DNA of 64,000 nt. Origin: Acholoe squamosa (taxonomy: Eukaryota > Annelida > Polychaeta > Phyllodocida > Polynoidae). The DNA lies in contig OX439045.1 of assembly GCA_949317995.1 (NCBI GenBank), positions 8,602,174 through 8,666,173 of the forward strand, in the 5' to 3' direction. Every line of letters starts with the position of its first letter. Positions within the stretch are counted from its first letter, which is position 1. The notes below the pieces were generated by a model. That model had not been told where the DNA came from. It saw only the letters and a list, made by a program, of their open reading frames with translations, and ran no database searches. Shown here in pieces: positions 1-56,061 of the stretch. The translations under genes were made by a program, and so were the position numbers.

Positions 1-83
1 ATTCGGTATTTCGACATTTTTTTACAGTGTAGAGAAGGACGAATAATCAGGTTTTCAATCAATTCTAACTTTAGTTTGCAAAG

Positions 84-44332
<44,249 letters not shown>

Positions 44333-44393
44333 TTTGGTAATGGGGAAATGAAATAATTTTCTTTTATTTTGATCATTAGAATTAATAGCTTTT

Positions 44394-44399
44394 AATAAA
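44394..44399 (+). terminator. AATAAA polyadenylation signal
   Basis: Canonical hexamer 62 nt after the stop codon of the giant gene, followed by a T-rich stretch (TTTGGTAGATTAGATTG). It gives a short 3' UTR of roughly 80-90 nt if used. Confidence 0.7.
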
Positions 44400-45112
44400 G
44401 AATTTGGTAGATTAGATTGCATTGTCTTAGCTACTTTATTCTGACCCGGTCCCCTGCGGAGTAGGAACCTTCATGATGAGGGCATGAAGGAGCAAACTTA
44501 CTTCACTGGGAGTTCACAAAGGAGAAATCTCCTTCCATACCATAACATTGGGCATACCAGATTGATAAAAGGTGACAAACTCTGGGTTTGTTGTGGCTGG
44601 GGATGGGCATGTGGGCAGCTAGTGTCCATATGCCCAGGCCCAGACCTGTCTTTTTTTATGGGATTCCCCCTCAGTGAACCACGTCTAACTGATAAAATGC
44701 CCTGTTTTGTCTTGCCCTGCCTATGAAACCAGACAAATAAGATTCGGTCAGCCATAGATGCAATCAGTGCTGTGTCAGGCAAGCAGCATACAAATACTAA
44801 CTGTCTGGACAAGCAGCTTTGAAATACCTGTGCAAACTGACAACAGACAGGAGTTATGTCCGAGAACCACAGTCTCTCTGCTAACTTTTATTCTGAGCCA
44901 AATGTCTTTGCATTGGCCACCACACTCTACTGCCTGCTTTACGAATTGAATCATACACATTGAAAAAAAAACCCTCTTTATGTTAAAAGATTCTGTTAGC
45001 TGGCCTTTCACTATGCGTTAAACCTTATTGTTGCATCATGCCGACTATCTCAAACCGACTATCTCAAACTGTATCAACCCCACGGGGTCAGTATGGTGCA
45101 TGAATGTAGCCA

Positions 45113-45242
45113 TGGAGGCTATTTCTTAACAGGCCACGACTGCACCCTCCTAGTCGTACAAACATTCCCATAGGAATAGCATTGACATTTTCCAGTTGTA
45201 GTGCTATGTGCGATCGTAGTGCCTTAAGAAATGGCCTCCTGG
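45113..45242. mobile_element. Palindromic MITE family H, copy 1
   Basis: GGAGGCTATTTCTTAACAGG to CTTAAGAAATGGCCTCCTGG, inverted ends with an interior CCCATAGGAATAGCATTGAC. About 130 bp. Confidence 0.75.
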
Positions 45243-46917
45243 CAAGCTAGTCACCGGGCTGCATCCATGCATAATGACAACCTATAGGGAGCCTAAGTCT
45301 CGAGATAAACCATGTCGTAAAAAAATTCTGATTTGGAACTAAAATGACCAATATTTGAATTGACCTAGAGGCCCACCATAATATATGAAATTTTAAGACT
45401 CAACTCTCATCTTAAAAAAGTTATGGTAGGCCTAAAAAATTCTCCTATCCTTCAAGCCTGCGGGCGATAATATGCTAGGCATTGAACACACGGTCACCTG
45501 ATGTGACTTAGTCTCCCTATGGACATAATGCAATAATGCATTCGCAGAGTTTAAAAGGATCTTTCCTCAAACGACTGATTTAGAAGTAGGTTGCAAGGTT
45601 GAGCACTCATGTACAGAGCTGCTGATTCATACTTTCCCTGGGGGGATCTTTCTTAAATCGCTACAGTTAGACACAGCTATTATGACGAGGTAGGCTGAGT
45701 CTATGGCCTGGACTTCACTTGTGCAATACAGACAGCCACAATCTTTGTTCTCTTTATTTGTGTTTACATTTTTCTGCAGGTCTGAATCAACATCAAAACT
45801 GAGTTAAAGTATTTTTTATGTTGCCCACGAAATATAAACATATGAAGTGCTGGCAGGTCTGCTCACCAGCACTTCATTGGCACATCATGTCGACTGTCTA
45901 TGGAGGTATCAACATCGTAGAGTCAGAATGATGCATGAATGTATCGCTGGCGAGTTACTCGTCAGAGCTGTATTCATAAATGATGATGGCCAATGGGCGT
46001 AAAGGCCCCATTTGAGCCTTTATGCAACAAAACGGTATAGTATTTTTGTGGTGTAAAGGCAATTTTGTGGCATAAAGGCCCCACAGCTTTTAGAGGGTAA
46101 GGATACGACTTGAACAGCACTACCACCTTAAGAAATAACCTCCTGACAAAACTGTATGTGGAACAGGCGGAACTAGCCGCACCTATTTTTGACACATATC
46201 TATACACCTGAAGTCATTACTGCACACAGAGCTGCCTTTACAGTTGACATCTATTTACAAAGTAGCTGAAAGTAATACAACACAAATAGAGCTGCCTTGA
46301 CAGTGTGAAGCAGTCGCCAAAGGTGATCCTGGGAACCAGTTTCAACATCCAGAATTTGGCGAGAAGCAGCTACAAAAACTCTGTCAAAGGTAATGGTCAA
46401 TTTTATTCATGGAATCTAACAGCACCAGGAGGGCTTTTCTCAACATGGTAAAACGACACTTAGCCGTGGCAACTCTGCTTATCTACAGAATTTCACATCC
46501 CTGTCATTGGTCTGCACTATAGTAGGGCCTAAAAAAGTTTCCAGTCACCCGGCTGACCTTAGCAAAACAGGGCCAATTAGCTTTTTAATTTTTTTATTTT
46601 GAAGAATTTTTTTTTATATATTTTAAAGAAATTTTCGTTACTTTTTGAGGACTTTTTAAATTTCTTTTACAACCATTTCCTGTATCCTTTTTCGTATTCT
46701 TCCTCTCTCTCGCAGTTGTCATCTTTCCGTCATTATTTCACAATAAAATCAAAGAATTTGATAGCATACAACCATTGATATGTGCCCTAACATTTCCTAT
46801 ATAAATATGAAATAAAATCTGACCTACCCACCCAACCTTTTCAACTGATGTTACTGGAAACAAACCTTTATTTTCTTTTTGGCCATGGCTTTAAGGTTGT
46901 CCTAAAGGATACATCTG

Positions 46918-47043
46918 GAAACCATTTCTTAACAGCCTACCACTACACCCTTCAAGTTGTACCAAAATCCCCATAGGAATAGCATTGGCATTTGTAGTCA
47001 TAGGGCTGTGAGTGATCGCAGTACCTCAGGAAATGGCCTCCTG
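46918..47043. mobile_element. Palindromic MITE family H, copy 2
   Basis: GGAAACCATTTCTTAACAGC to CCTCAGGAAATGGCCTCCTG, with the same interior CCCATAGGAATAGCATTG. Confidence 0.7.
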
Positions 47044-47655
47044 GAATATTTCTCAAAGTTGCATGACTGTGCACAGCCTATATGACTTGAAACTCTCAAA
47101 ATTAGAGTGGGTGATTGTAGTTAATCATCTACAACTGTTCCCTATTATGAGAAAGTAATGTGATAATAAGGGTTTGGTCAGGCTGTCGTACCACCCAGCA
47201 AATTGTTGTCATCTGTCGCCATGAATCGTCATCAATGGTGACTCCTCTTTGAGTGATAACTCATTCCGTCATCTTTTGCCACTGTGTGTTAGACTCACGT
47301 GGCATAGCAATTGCTATTCCTGGTGATCTTGTGCCATAACGACGTCGTGTTCCATCTAGCGACATGTGTGAGCCACTTCACACACGTTGACGAGGACTCA
47401 CAACAATTTGCTGGGCAGTGTGATCAATAGTGACCACTAGATGCAGGGCTGTAATGGCAGTAGAGTGAAGGGCCCCACTATGTTTTGAAGGGACCTAGTC
47501 GTGCCATCTTGAGAAAAGCCTTCCTGGCCCATTGTTCTAATATAATCTTATCCTAATTTCTCTTTCATAAATTACGAACTATAAATCGTGCATCAACGAG
47601 GAAAATGTGACCTCCATGAGGATAGTGGCTGATCTGTTTTGTTAAAGACATAACT

Positions 47656-47660
<5 letters not shown>

Positions 47661-47732
<72 letters not shown>

Positions 47733-47734
47733 AT
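47661..47734. repeat. (TA)n(GT)n microsatellite
   Basis: About 56 bp of TA passing into about 16 bp of GT. Confidence 0.95.
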
Positions 47735-48888
47735 TGTAGACGCAGGTTTTATTCATGATTTCCATATCAATAACAGATGTTATAATTTTGACATAATGAT
47801 AGTACATAGTCAGAAGTTGGTCAGGTTTATCAGGATCGTAAATTGATAAAGCCTATTCAAAGTCAATAATTCTTATTATTCCCAGACTTTTTCAAAAGTT
47901 ACATTATGATGCATCATAACAATGAAATTGCATTGTATTTTGATTTACTATGTTCCTACTATCTTAATGGTTGATTTCTGATTGCATTATCTGATCAAAG
48001 CAAAACTATCATATTTTATGAATAGCCCTCCAACGTACTTAAACCTTTTAAGAATCGTCATCTGAAAAAGTTTAGGTTTGACCTATAAAAAGCTTTTAGA
48101 AATGCCAAGGCTATTCAGATGAAAAAGAAATTAATCTCAAAACATAAATTTCCAAGAGTACAACATGATGTATGAAGATTCATGCAGAATCATAGATAAA
48201 TAGTGAAAGGAGGGCATGATGTCTTAAAGTTCAAGTTAACGGATCGGTATGATACACCAAATCGGTGCTGGGCGAGTTACTCACCTGAACTGCTTCTGTG
48301 CGTCTGTACTGGAAGGTATTTGTCAACATGGTACGACTGAATATATACAGCCACAACTATTTGAAACCCACAAAGTTAGAGTGGGTGATTCCAAAATAGA
48401 TACAAAACAGCAAGGCAGCTATTGGTCGGCATCCAGTGTTAGCTGGCGCCCGCAGTGGCTATGATGTGATGTTGTAAGAAGCATCCTATAGTAACCAGCG
48501 AAAGTGACCCAATGTAAACTGCAATGTCGTGTGTGGGAGGTGGTAGAAGGGCAGGGAAACTGATAGTTGTAAGAAACTGCAATGTTTTTGCCTGAGACTG
48601 AACTTAGGTTGAATCACAGCCCTGTAGGCGCTGGTCGTAGGTATAATACACTATGACTCGTTAGTGACCACAAAATGCAGGGCTGTAATGGCATTAGATT
48701 AAGAGCCCCCAATCGCATTTTAAGCGGTCTGTCTAGTCATACCATCTTGAGAAATGCCTTCTTGAAGTAGTACCGAATACATGATAACATTTAATGCATA
48801 AACCATTTACCTACAAAGCAGTTCTTTAATGCATACTGGTTTAGTATTGTAGCCTTGCGGGTTTCCTGTTTCCTGCCCATCACCTGGG

Positions 48889-49018
48889 GCTTATTTCTTA
48901 ACAGGCTACCACTACAGCCTCCCAGTTGTACCAAAGTTCCCATAGAAATAGCATTGATATTTGCAGTTGCAAGGATGTGTGCGATTGAAGTGCTTCAAGA
49001 AATGCCTTTGAGGGGTTT
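48889..49018. mobile_element. Palindromic MITE family H, copy 3
   Basis: GGCTTATTTCTTAACAGGCT with the interior CCCATAGAAATAGCATTGAT and a right end GCTTCAAGAAATGCC. More diverged than copy 1. Confidence 0.65.
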
Positions 49019-49622
49019 CCTCACTTCTCGAGCCCATTATGCTGGAATATATACAATGTTGATATTCCTTATCTGAATGGTTCTGTTCAATCAAGGTCGT
49101 ATTGCATTAACACTTTACTATTTGCAGCACAGGAAAATATTAAGCAATTGAGGTGCATGAAAAATTATTCTAGGGAGGGGGTGGACTCCCTCATGTTTGG
49201 CTACCATGTGCGAAGACAATGCCCAGGTAAAGGGGGTACTTTTTTGGGACCCAGTCATGGTTGAGGTGCGTTTTAGGCAATTTGGAGGAAAGGGGTAGAT
49301 TTTGGCTCAGAAATAGACATTTTCAAGTGCATCTATGTTAGATAGGGGGACGGGGGCTAGGGTATTGCCTTTACCAGATTCATATAAAAACTCTGGAAAG
49401 AGTCTAAAATCTCATGTTTTCTTTTTCATCCTTGATTAGGGTACCAAATAAGGGGGGGGGCATGTTCACACATGGAAACTAAGGTAAAGAAATTTTAGGG
49501 AGTTCCCCCCGGGAAAATTATGAAAGTATGAATATATGGAACTACTGTACAGCTATAGCCCTTTACTTGTAAAGTCAAAGAGTTAAATAGTGAAACTAAA
49601 GGTTCCACATGTAGCAACTTAC

Positions 49623-52600
49623 TCGATTGAGCGAGAAGACCGTTCTTGAACTCATCCCATGACAGCTTGTTATCTCCATCTGCATCATCTTCACCCATGA
49701 AAATCTAAAAGATGAACAAAGAAAGACGAACAAGAAAAGGTGAACAAGAAAAGGTGAACAAAGATAGGTGAACACAGAAAGGTGAACACAGAAAGGTGAA
49801 CAAGGAAAGGTGAACAAGGAAAGGTGAACAAGGAAAGGTGAATAAGGAAAGGTGAACAAAGACAGGTGAACAAGGAAAGGTCAACAAAGAAAGGTCAACA
49901 AAGAAAGGTCAACAAAGAAAAATGAACATGAACTCATCTTGAATAATAGAAATACATGTTATTAAATCAATGAAAATGAAAACAAAGGAATTGTTGGAAA
50001 TGAGCCGTACCAGGAGGGCATTTTCAGAATTATAACAATAGCTATCATTGTGCAATGTCCCCCAGATCTAGTGCTCTAGCTATGGCCTTTAACCCTTTCA
50101 CCCATTAAAGGCTGCTGATGGAATATGCATCATGGTCATTGATCCTCATGAAACATGGATGAGGCCCTGCCGAGTAACTCACCAGGGCTGCATTCATGCA
50201 TTATGACGACCCTACAGGGTTGATACACTCCCAGAGGGTCAGCATGATGCACCAATGAAGTAATGGTGAGCAGTCTTGCCAGCACTTCATTTGTGCATCA
50301 TGACACTCCTCAGGTATGCACTCCTGCATCTGTGCTCCCTGCATCTGGGGGGTTTCTAATTCATTAGGGCATCATTGCAGAAAAGAGGTACTGCCGAAAC
50401 TATTTGGTGCATCATGCTACAGTTAGACAGTTAGTGGGCCCGTAAGCTTTGCATGATGATTCATGAAATGCAGCTAAAGTGTTGGTTCCACTACCTTCAG
50501 TCGGCGAACTTCCGCTAATCGGGAACCAATAAAAATCGGTCTGATTAGCAAAAGGTCACGTGATTGCTGGTGAACCCTGCAGGGCTGTATTTGTGAATAA
50601 TGAAAAAAGATGGCGAGGTCTTTTGAGGGGTGAATAATAACCTTATCATACTACCCTCTAACAGAAAATAAATACCCAGACTGATAGGGATCTGCACCTA
50701 GGGCCTATATATAACATCATCACATCCCTCCAATCAGGACATAGGGGTTCGCACCAAACTGATTATTTCATAATAGAACTGCCTCCTAAACAGTGGAGCG
50801 GAAAATATTGGAACTGACGTTTGGAAACACTTCAAGTGTAAATATTTCATTTTAATATCTGAAAAGAAACACGTCATAAATCACCATCAATGAGGGGTTT
50901 GAGTCTTTTTTGATGGTGTCACGGTTATAAAGGCCCCCATTCTACAAAAATAACCTTATAGTCAACACATCGCCAATTCCACTGGTTCAGCAAAGGGCTT
51001 TTCAACTGTTCAAATTCAAGTAACGGAAATTGGACATCGGAACCATGAGGAACTTTTTACCATTTACATTTGCCATCTGAATTCCTAGGGCAGGAGGGTG
51101 TTGCTCCTATAGTAAAAGGAAGAGCTGGCTAAAAATGCCCTTGTTTCCAGTCCTTTCTTTTCATGTAGCTATAACTTGTCCCTTTTGTTGCTCACAAGTG
51201 GTCATTCAAGTACGGTGCTGAAAAAGGGGGATTTGAGTAGGTACCTAGTTGGGAGAAGTCAGTCAGTATAATAAACTATACACCCTCCTGTGCTATCAGT
51301 GCTTATCTTGCTGCAACAAGTTTAATAATGGCTGCTCTCAGTGGACAATGAACCCTTCAAGGGCCACTGATACATGCACATCGTGTCCCTTGGTTGGCAT
51401 GATGCATCAATGAAGTGCTGGCGAGTCTGCTCGGCTGCAATCCGTTGAGGCATAATGCTGAGGATCTGGTGGTGTATCAATTGGCATGATGTACAGTAAA
51501 GTATTCATGCATCAGGACGACCAATGGGCATGATGCATCCAAGCATTAGTTAGGGAATAATGCCCGGTACATGGCTGTGGGAGTGCTCTAGACTGTATTG
51601 AGACATTGAGGGGCCTTAAATACAGTCTAGAGCATGACCACAGCCATGACCAAGTGCATTATTCCCGTTATAACACAGAAAAATCACCCATCATCCATCT
51701 GACAACACATAAATATCAATTGTGAAGTCTAAAGGTGAGATGAAGTAAACCTCCTTTACTGGGAGTGCATTATCCATCTAGATAATGCACAGTGAATCAG
51801 CCAATCAGAATGCAGCATTAAGGATAATGCAATCTGACGTTGCCCAGCCATGTTATAACTGCCGTTAAAGCAAGGCATTTGTATCCACGCTAAGAGCAAA
51901 AACCTTAGTATCCTTAATTGCTTAAAGCAAGGAGTTTAGTATCCTTGCTTAAAGCAAGGAGCTTAGTATCCTTGCTTAAAGTAATGAGTTTAGTATCCTT
52001 GTTTAAAGCAAGGAGCTTAGTATCCTTGCTTAGAGCAAGGAGATAAATATTCTTGCTTAAAGCAAAGAGCTTTCTATCCTTGCTTAAAGCAAAGAGCATA
52101 GTATCCTTGCTTAAAGCAATGAACTTATTATCCTTGATTAAAAAAAATGAACTTAGTATCCTTGCTTAAAGCAAGAAGCTTAGTATCCTTGCTTAAAGCA
52201 AGAAGATTAGTATCCTTGCTTAACACGAGGAGTTTAGTATCCTTGCCTAAAGCAAGGAGTTTATTATCCTTGCTTAAAGTAATGAGTTTAGTATCCTTGT
52301 TTAAAGCAAGGAGCTTAGTATCCTTGCTTAGAGCAAAGAGATAAATATCATTGCTTAAAGCAAAGAGCTTTCTATCCTTGCTTAAAGCAAAGAGCATAGT
52401 ATCCTTGCTTAAAGCAATGAACTTATTATCCTTGATTAAAAAAATTGAACTTAGTATCCTTGCTTAAAGCAAGAAGCTTAGTATCCTTGCTTAAAGCAAG
52501 AAGATTAGTATCCTTGCTTAACACGAGGAGTTTAGTATCCTTGCCTAAAGCAAGGAGTTTATTATCCTTGCTTAAAGTAATGAGTTTAGTATCCTTGTTT

Positions 52601-53272
52601 AAAGCAAGGAGCTTAGTATCCTTGCTTAGAGCAAAGAGATAAATATCATTGCTTAAAGCAAAGAGCTTTCTATCCTTGCTTAAAGCAAAGAGCATAGTAT
52701 CCTTGCTTAAAGCAATGAACTTATCATCCTTGATTAAACCAATGAGCTTAGTATCCTTGCTTAAGGCAAGGATCTTAGTATCCTTGCTTAAAGCAATGAG
52801 CTTAGTGTCCTTGCTTAAAGCAAGGATCTTAGTATCCTTGCTTAAAGCAATGAGCTTAGTGTCCTTGCTTAAACCAATGAGCTTAGTATCCTTGCTGAAA
52901 GCAATGAGCTTAGTATCCTTGCTGAAAGCAATGAGCTTAGTGTCCTTGCTTAAAGCAAGGATCTTAGTATCCTTGCTTAAAGCAATGAGCTTAGTGTCCT
53001 TGCTTAAACAAATGAGCTTAGTATCCCTGCTTAAAGCAAGGTATGGTTGCTTAAGGCATGAAGCTTAGTCCCCTTGCTAAATGGGCGAAGTTGGCACGTT
53101 ATAACCAAACACAGCATACCTCTAGCAGATCGTTCATCTCTGGTCCAGGGCAGACTCCCAGCTTCTCCAGGGCTGTCCCCAGCTCTGACTTCTCGATATA
53201 TCCACTCCCATCTGCATCCATGGCATCAAAACACTCCCTCAGCTGCTCCTCATTGAACGACTTAGAACACAT
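49623..53272 (-). CDS. Small two-EF-hand calcium-binding protein gene (3' end not found)
   Basis: Exon 53272-53120 begins MCSKSFNEEQLRECFDAM and holds EF loop DADGSGYIEKSE, with Asp at 1 and 3, Gly at 6, Ile at 8 and Glu at 12. Exon 49704-49623 holds loop DADGDNKLSWDE, also ending in Glu, then FKNGLLAQS. Donor GTATGC and acceptor TTTTAG join them in phase 0; the second exon ends at a consensus GTAAGT in phase 1, so at least one more exon exists that I could not locate. The 3.4 kb intron is mostly repeats. The Met at 53272 is chosen because the SFNEEQL start matches calmodulin-like N-termini; an upstream in-frame Met at 53383 adds an unrelated stretch. The protein likely binds two calcium ions in the cytosol. 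Confidence 0.75.
49705..49925. repeat. 14-bp minisatellite (GGTGAACAAGGAAA)n
   Basis: About 15 units beginning at the acceptor side of the second EF-hand exon on the - strand, with variants GGTGAACACAGAAA and GGTCAACAAAGAAA in blocks. On the - strand it is a T/C-rich array immediately next to the 3' splice site. Confidence 0.9.
51545..51680. mobile_element. Palindromic MITE
   Basis: GGAATAATGCCCGG, CATGGCTGTGG, GTGCTCTAGACTGTATT pair with AATACAGTCTAGAGCATGAC, CACAGCCATG and GCATTATTCCC. It lies in the EF-hand gene intron. Confidence 0.7.
51905..53060. repeat. 27-bp tandem repeat with a 298-bp higher-order unit
   Basis: The monomer AGTATCCTTGCTTAAAGCAA plus GGAGCTT (about 27 bp) repeats about 42 times. 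The block at about 52130-52427 is repeated at 52428-52725 almost base for base, including rare variants (AACACGAGGAG, CTTGATTAAAAAAA), which shows duplication of an 11-monomer unit. The flanking monomers are more varied. It fills part of the EF-hand gene intron and stops about 60 bp short of the first coding exon. Confidence 0.92.
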
Positions 53273-53399
53273 GATGTGTAATTTGTGTGTTTTAGGGGGA
53301 GAAAACTGGGGTTGGCAGAGGGTTGGCAGAGCTGTGTGATGTGATCTGATAGTGGTGTGAAGGCCAAATGAAGGCAGTCGCAATGCAGACAGTAGTTGG

Positions 53400-55000
53400 G
53401 GCTGGCTGGTTGGAACCAGAATCAGGCTCTGCTCGGTCAGGAATCATGTGATTGGTCTAAAAAATGCCCTACACTATAAAAGGATAGCTGTGGAATCTAC
53501 CAGGGACCCTCGTAAAACTGAACAGTGAAGCACCATAATTGCATTGCAGTGAACTAGTGTAGTTTTGACTAGAAGCCCCAGGTGGCAGTGCAGTGGTACA
53601 CAATTGGACAGGGACTCCACTGTTATTTCAATGACATTTGTTTTACAATGTATGCCGAACAATAACGCTATTTTTACCTGTAGTATTCTTATATCATTGA
53701 GAGGATGAATATCAAATTTTAGAATGCTGCATGAAGTTTGCAGAATCCATGAAAATAGACCACGTGCAGTGCAGTATGTGGTGGTGTTTGCCATGGCAGT
53801 CTGTAGATGCCGCCGCAGGAAATTGCTAGATGAGATGAGAGATCATGTGACTCGTGCAAAGTTACTGGATGGATTTGTACTTAACCTTTTAAGGGCGGCT
53901 GATCAATGCAAGAGTGCATCATGCCCATTGGTCGACATGATGCTCTAATGAAGTGCTGGTGAGTCTGCTTAGGCAAAAAAAAATATTGTGTGTTTCCAGT
54001 TACATAGCTAAAATCTTTAGGGTCGGTAGGTTGGATTCTTTTTTTTTAATATTTTTTTTATTATTATTTTGGATATTGTAATGTATGGGCAGACACATTC
54101 GATTCTTGGTTTTATCAGTAGAAATATGAAAACATAAGAAATGTGAAGCACATGTAAAATATATGAATGACTGTTATGAACACTATACCAATAGATGAGG
54201 ACCTTGATAAGCTTCACGAAAAATTGATGAAAAATTATGAAAATTACGGGAAAATGCCTAAAAATTCCCCAAAAATATAAAAATTTACCAAAATAAAAAA
54301 AGATTTTCTAGGGTCAGCCCTAATTTGCTAGGGTCGGTCGGGTAACTGGAAGCAAACCTTTTTTTTTTTAAGGCCTTAAGCACTGGTTCCACAGGCATAA
54401 ATCGGTCGGATTAGCACTAATCCGACCGATTTTTTTCTATACTTTTGATATATTATAAATCGTCGGATTGGAGCTATTCCGACTGATTGTATGGCTGTGG
54501 AACCAATGCTTTAGCAGCACTTCATTAGAGCATCATGTCCACCCTCCGGGAGTGTATCTATCTAGTAGAGTCGACTTGATGCTCAAACATAGCAGGGAAG
54601 AGTTACTCACCAGGGCTGCATGATGCATTAATGCATCAGCTGCCCTTAAATGGTTCATGCCTGACCGCCGCTACATTGGCACTGCGACATAACATTGCTT
54701 CTATCCCATTTTCATTCAGTACCTCAATTTACTCCCTAATTTAAGCTCTCTGCTATGTCTCCCACTCACAAACACTAGTTCTCTGCTTGTAGTTTCAATT
54801 CAGTACCTTCTCATTTCAACTTGCTCAGCACTGTCTGGTGTACCAGACAACCTCTGCACAAGAGGACATTGACCATACAGAGAGCCTGTTGCTGATCGAT
54901 CGTTGAGGAGACTGGGCTGCCAGCATTAGTGCACCAAGAATTGGGTCATAGAATAGAGGTGTAGCCTCACTGGTTTCTGTCGGCACTGCTCTAGACTAAT
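53400..55000. other. Intergenic, repeats only
   Basis: Holds dispersed repeat F copy 3 (53505-53605), family G scraps (about 53890-53960 and 54510-54650) and a poly-T/A-rich piece at 54030-54370 resembling 43370-43640 (GGGTCGGTCGGGTAACTGGA and CAAACCTTTTTTT shared). A short palindromic piece with AATCGGTCGGATTAGCACTA and its complement lies at about 54375-54510. No gene seen. Confidence 0.5.
53505..53605 (+). repeat. Dispersed repeat F, copy 3
   Basis: CCTCGTAAAACTGAACAGTG and AGAAGCCCCAGGTGGCAGTG match the copy at 23755-23850. Confidence 0.65.
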
Positions 55001-55015
55001 AATTCTCTTTTTGTC

Positions 55016-55298
55016 AGCCTCTATCAACCAGTCTGTTTATATGTCCCTGTCTCTCTCTGTGTTTCCATATCTGTCTGTAGATCTGTCCATGTTTCTGTTG
55101 TCTGCCTCTCTGTCTCTGTCCCTCTGCCCCTGTCTCTCTGTCTGGCTCTCTCTCCCTGTCTATTTCTCTCTGTCTCTGCCTCTCTGCACCTGTCACTCTC
55201 CCTCTCTCTGTCTGCCTCTCTCTCTCTGTCTGCCTCTCTCTCTGCCTCTGTCACTCACTGTCTCTGTGTTTCTGTGTCTCTTTCTCTCGTTCTCTGTA

Positions 55299-55331
<33 letters not shown>

Positions 55332-55420
55332 GCCTCTGTCTGTCTGTCTCTCTCTCTGCCTCTGTCTCTCCTTCTTTATCTCTTTCTGTCTCTGTCGCTG
55401 TCTCTGTCTGTCTCAAAAAA
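55016..55420. repeat. Low-complexity CT-rich tract (TCTG/TCTC)n
   Basis: About 400 bp of CTCTGTCTCTG-like repeats with a strong strand bias (pyrimidines on +). The open frames across it are low-complexity only. Confidence 0.9.
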
Positions 55421-56061
55421 AGTAGCCCAAGATCCTAAAATTGTATAGTCAGTTTTCATATTGATTGCTTACAGGTAATGTTATTCTACATTGAGTAAGC
55501 ATTAAATTGTTCCAATACAGGCCCCTAGGGTGCATCTCAGGCTAGATGTGATTCTGCCAGGTGCGCCTTATATGTTAGGTTTTACAGTAAGTGCAGTATA
55601 GATTTGTCCAACAGCTTAGTACATGAGGTGAGATAACTGACCTGTCATTCCATTATCATAAACATGATGTCTGCCTGTGCCAAACATACAGTGTATGATT
55701 TTCATGTCTGGTTAGCCATTTATGGGGGGCATAATAGCTCAAATGCTCAATGTTGATTTGTCCTAATGAGGGATGAATGCAGTTCTGCCTACCATGATAC
55801 ATTGTGTGACAGGGTATCAGAGTTATAGGGAAAGGAGGGTCCCGGAAGCCCCCCCCCCCCATATAACAGGTAGGTCCCCAATACAAGCCCAAATAAAAGT
55901 ATGACCCCCTCCCCTAACCAAGACCCCTGGGCCTCGGTATATAATATAGTATCCCTTATATTTTTAAATGTTATATTGGCCTTAGTTGGGGGTTGTGCCA
56001 AGAAGCTTCAATAGATAGGAGGTGAAACTCAGAGCTTTACCTATGGACACAGTGTAACAGC

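Larger units (their letters stand above)
44400..49600. other. Intergenic, repeat-rich, no gene recognised
   Basis: Between the giant gene's polyadenylation signal and the EF-hand gene. Contains three copies of a 130-bp palindromic MITE, family G scraps, a (TA)n(GT)n tract at 47661-47734, and a repeat with GACCACTAGATGCAGGGCTG at about 47450 and a relative at about 48665. No exon with convincing protein similarity was seen on either strand. A missing 3' exon of the EF-hand gene may be here. Confidence 0.5.

Noticed and set aside
48249-48464. 71-codon + strand frame in the intergenic region
   Set aside because: Composed partly of dispersed palindromic repeat; no family, no splice or polyadenylation signals.
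52649-53068. Leucine-rich repeat-like frame (VSLLKAMSL type)
   Set aside because: Looks like a leucine-rich repeat, but it is the 27-bp noncoding satellite translated; each unit is 9 codons and lies in an intron on the other strand.
55011-55448. 145-codon Ser/Leu-rich frame
   Set aside because: Translation of a CT-rich low-complexity tract; open on both strands with no exon signals.
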